Source of the DNA: Clostridiaceae bacterium
GTDB lineage: Bacteria > Bacillota > Clostridia > DSM-8532
Length of the DNA stretch: 6,613 nt
Direction of reading: 5' to 3'
Assembly (NCBI GenBank): GCA_012842645.1
Contig: DUSJ01000412.1
Span: forward strand, 1 to 6,613
Part shown: piece by piece, positions 5,686 to 6,613 of the stretch
Layout of the letters: every line of letters begins with the position of its first letter
Numbering within the stretch: the first letter of the stretch is position 1
Program-made: the position numbers and the translations under genes
The notes under the pieces: generated by a model
Told to the model about the DNA's origin: nothing
Seen by the model: only the letters and a program-made list of their open reading frames with translations
Databases searched by the model: none

Positions 5686-5707
5686 GGGAAGTTGCTCTGT
5701 CAATACA

Positions 5708-6613
5708 TCATTCCCAATCCTCTGCGATCCAGTTTCTCAACAACTGCGCCACGGCCTCAGGATTCTGCTGTACGAATTTTTCAATCTGGCGCTTGATTTC
5801 GGACTGTTCCTGCAGATTGATATCAGGAAGCTCTTCCGGTTGCTCTTCCTGCGCTGTCCCGCCTGCAGCGGCTGCTTCAAGGACTGCGGCTTCCATGGCC
5901 GGAACAGCCTTCTTCTTAGGCATAGCCGTGATAACCATCACAACCAGCAATATCAGCATAAGGGCGTAGAACCCGAACTTGTCAAACAGCATGGAAATCG
6001 TGTCCATAAACGTAGTTTCCGGCACGGTTTCCGCAACCAGCTTTTGAATGCTGACAGTTATGTTTTCCAATGGGATGCCGGTCGCGGCGGAAGCCGACCG
6101 CCTGACCTCGTCCAGGTACTCAGGCGTAAGGCCGTCCGCTGTCTGTATCCTGTTGCCGTACCACAACGAGATCGACATGGTGGACTGATCGCTGATAAGC
6201 TTGCCCACGGCCTTCTCAGATTCCTCGTTGGTCTGGTTGTAAAGGTTCTCCCTGATGGTATGGCTCTTGTTGTATTGTGAATTGCCTTCCTCGCCGAACT
6301 GGTAGCTTGTGGTTCCCTGCGGGTTGGTATCGGTTCCGGGGATATCCCCTTGGCCGGCGTTCGTCAGTGATTCCTCAAGGATCTCTTCACTGAGTACGGC
6401 ATCCTCGTCCTCGATGGGACGGGTATACCTGACTGACGAGCTTTTCAGCGTGTCAAAATCCAGCACCGCGTTTACTGAAACGCTCATGGTATCGAAAAAT
6501 TCGTTCTGGGCCACTCCGACCTTAAAGAAATCGTAAACCTTGTTTTCCAGTTCCTGCTGCCTCTGCCGGCGCATGTCGTCCTGGGTGCTGGCCTTGACCA
6601 GATCGGTCTGCTC
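5708..6613 (-). CDS. fliF: Flagellar MS-ring protein FliF, C-terminal part (truncated by window edge)
   Basis: FliF builds the MS-ring in the cytoplasmic membrane, the base on which the export gate, rod and C-ring assemble. The frame is open to the window edge, giving the last 301 residues of a protein usually a little over 500 long; the first transmembrane helix and N-terminal ring domains lie outside. Visible are the end of the ring-building region, a Gly/Thr/Asn/Gln-rich low-complexity loop (about 85-115 of the visible part) typical of the FliF periplasmic insert, and a second folded segment. The second transmembrane helix follows at about 213-232. A cytoplasmic tail starts with the basic PKKKA, passes through an Ala/Glu/Pro-rich linker, and ends in the conserved FliG-binding helix, with QLLRNWIAEDWE at the extreme C-terminus. 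An internal ATG at 6574 is not a real start because the frame continues upstream. fliG follows directly. Confidence 0.94.
   Translation of the reverse strand, partial: EQTDLVKASTQDDMRRQRQQELENKVYDFFKVGVAQNEFFDTMSVSVNAVLDFDTLKSSSVRYTRPIEDEDAVLSEEILEESLTNAGQGDIPGTDTNPQGTTSYQFGEEGNSQYNKSHTIRENLYNQTNEESEKAVGKLISDQSTMSISLWYGNRIQTADGLTPEYLDEVRRSASAATGIPLENITVSIQKLVAETVPETTFMDTISMLFDKFGFYALMLILLVVMVITAMPKKKAVPAMEAAVLEAAAAGGTAQEEQPEELPDINLQEQSEIKRQIEKFVQQNPEAVAQLLRNWIAEDWE

Noticed and set aside
5674..5702. TTGACA-like -35 element on the minus strand at the fliF-fliG junction
   Set aside because: At 17-nt spacing the -10 position reads TGACAT, a poor match; a single hexamer hit inside an operon is expected by chance.
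5498..6280. Plus-strand open frame of 260 codons spanning the fliF-fliG junction
   Set aside because: It is antisense to two strongly conserved genes, with no recognisable domain and an erratic composition; it is a shadow.

Overview
This window is the interior of a flagellar biosynthesis operon, transcribed entirely on the minus strand. Read in transcription order (high to low coordinates) it carries: fliF (MS-ring, 3' part only) - fliG (rotor/C-ring) - fliH (ATPase stator) - fliI (export ATPase) - fliJ (ATPase central stalk) - a MotE/YlxF-type membrane-anchored coiled-coil protein with an MgtE-N-like domain - fliK (hook-length control, 5' part only). Both end genes run off the window. No RNA gene, mobile element, CRISPR array or gene on the plus strand could be supported.

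The order fliF-G-H-I-J-motE/ylxF-fliK is typical of the fla/che operon of Gram-positive Firmicutes. Strong GGAGG-type Shine-Dalgarno sequences and TTG starts for fliH and fliJ agree with that. Base composition looks balanced rather than very AT-rich. I infer a motile member of the Clostridia or a related Firmicute; genus cannot be decided from this sequence.

The genes supply one assembly pathway. FliF forms the membrane ring, and its C-terminal tail docks FliG, the torque-bearing rotor protein. FliH, FliI and FliJ form the F1/V-ATPase-like complex that feeds the flagellar type III export gate. The MotE-like protein is a poorly characterised accessory factor. FliK is exported and ends hook growth.

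Spacing falls into two modes. fliG-fliH and fliH-fliI each overlap by exactly 8 nt. The fliI-fliJ, fliJ-motE and motE-fliK junctions instead have spacers of 83, 203 and 81 nt. The 203-nt spacer is the most unusual part of the window. It contains a degenerate, out-of-frame copy of the 3' end of fliJ, including its stop codon, 140 nt downstream of the original, plus a strong 12-bp hairpin. The fliI-fliJ spacer has a weaker repeat of the fliI stop region, and the motE-fliK spacer has a perfect 7-bp hairpin before the fliK ribosome binding site. I see no sign of a wholly new system here; the leads are these junction structures.
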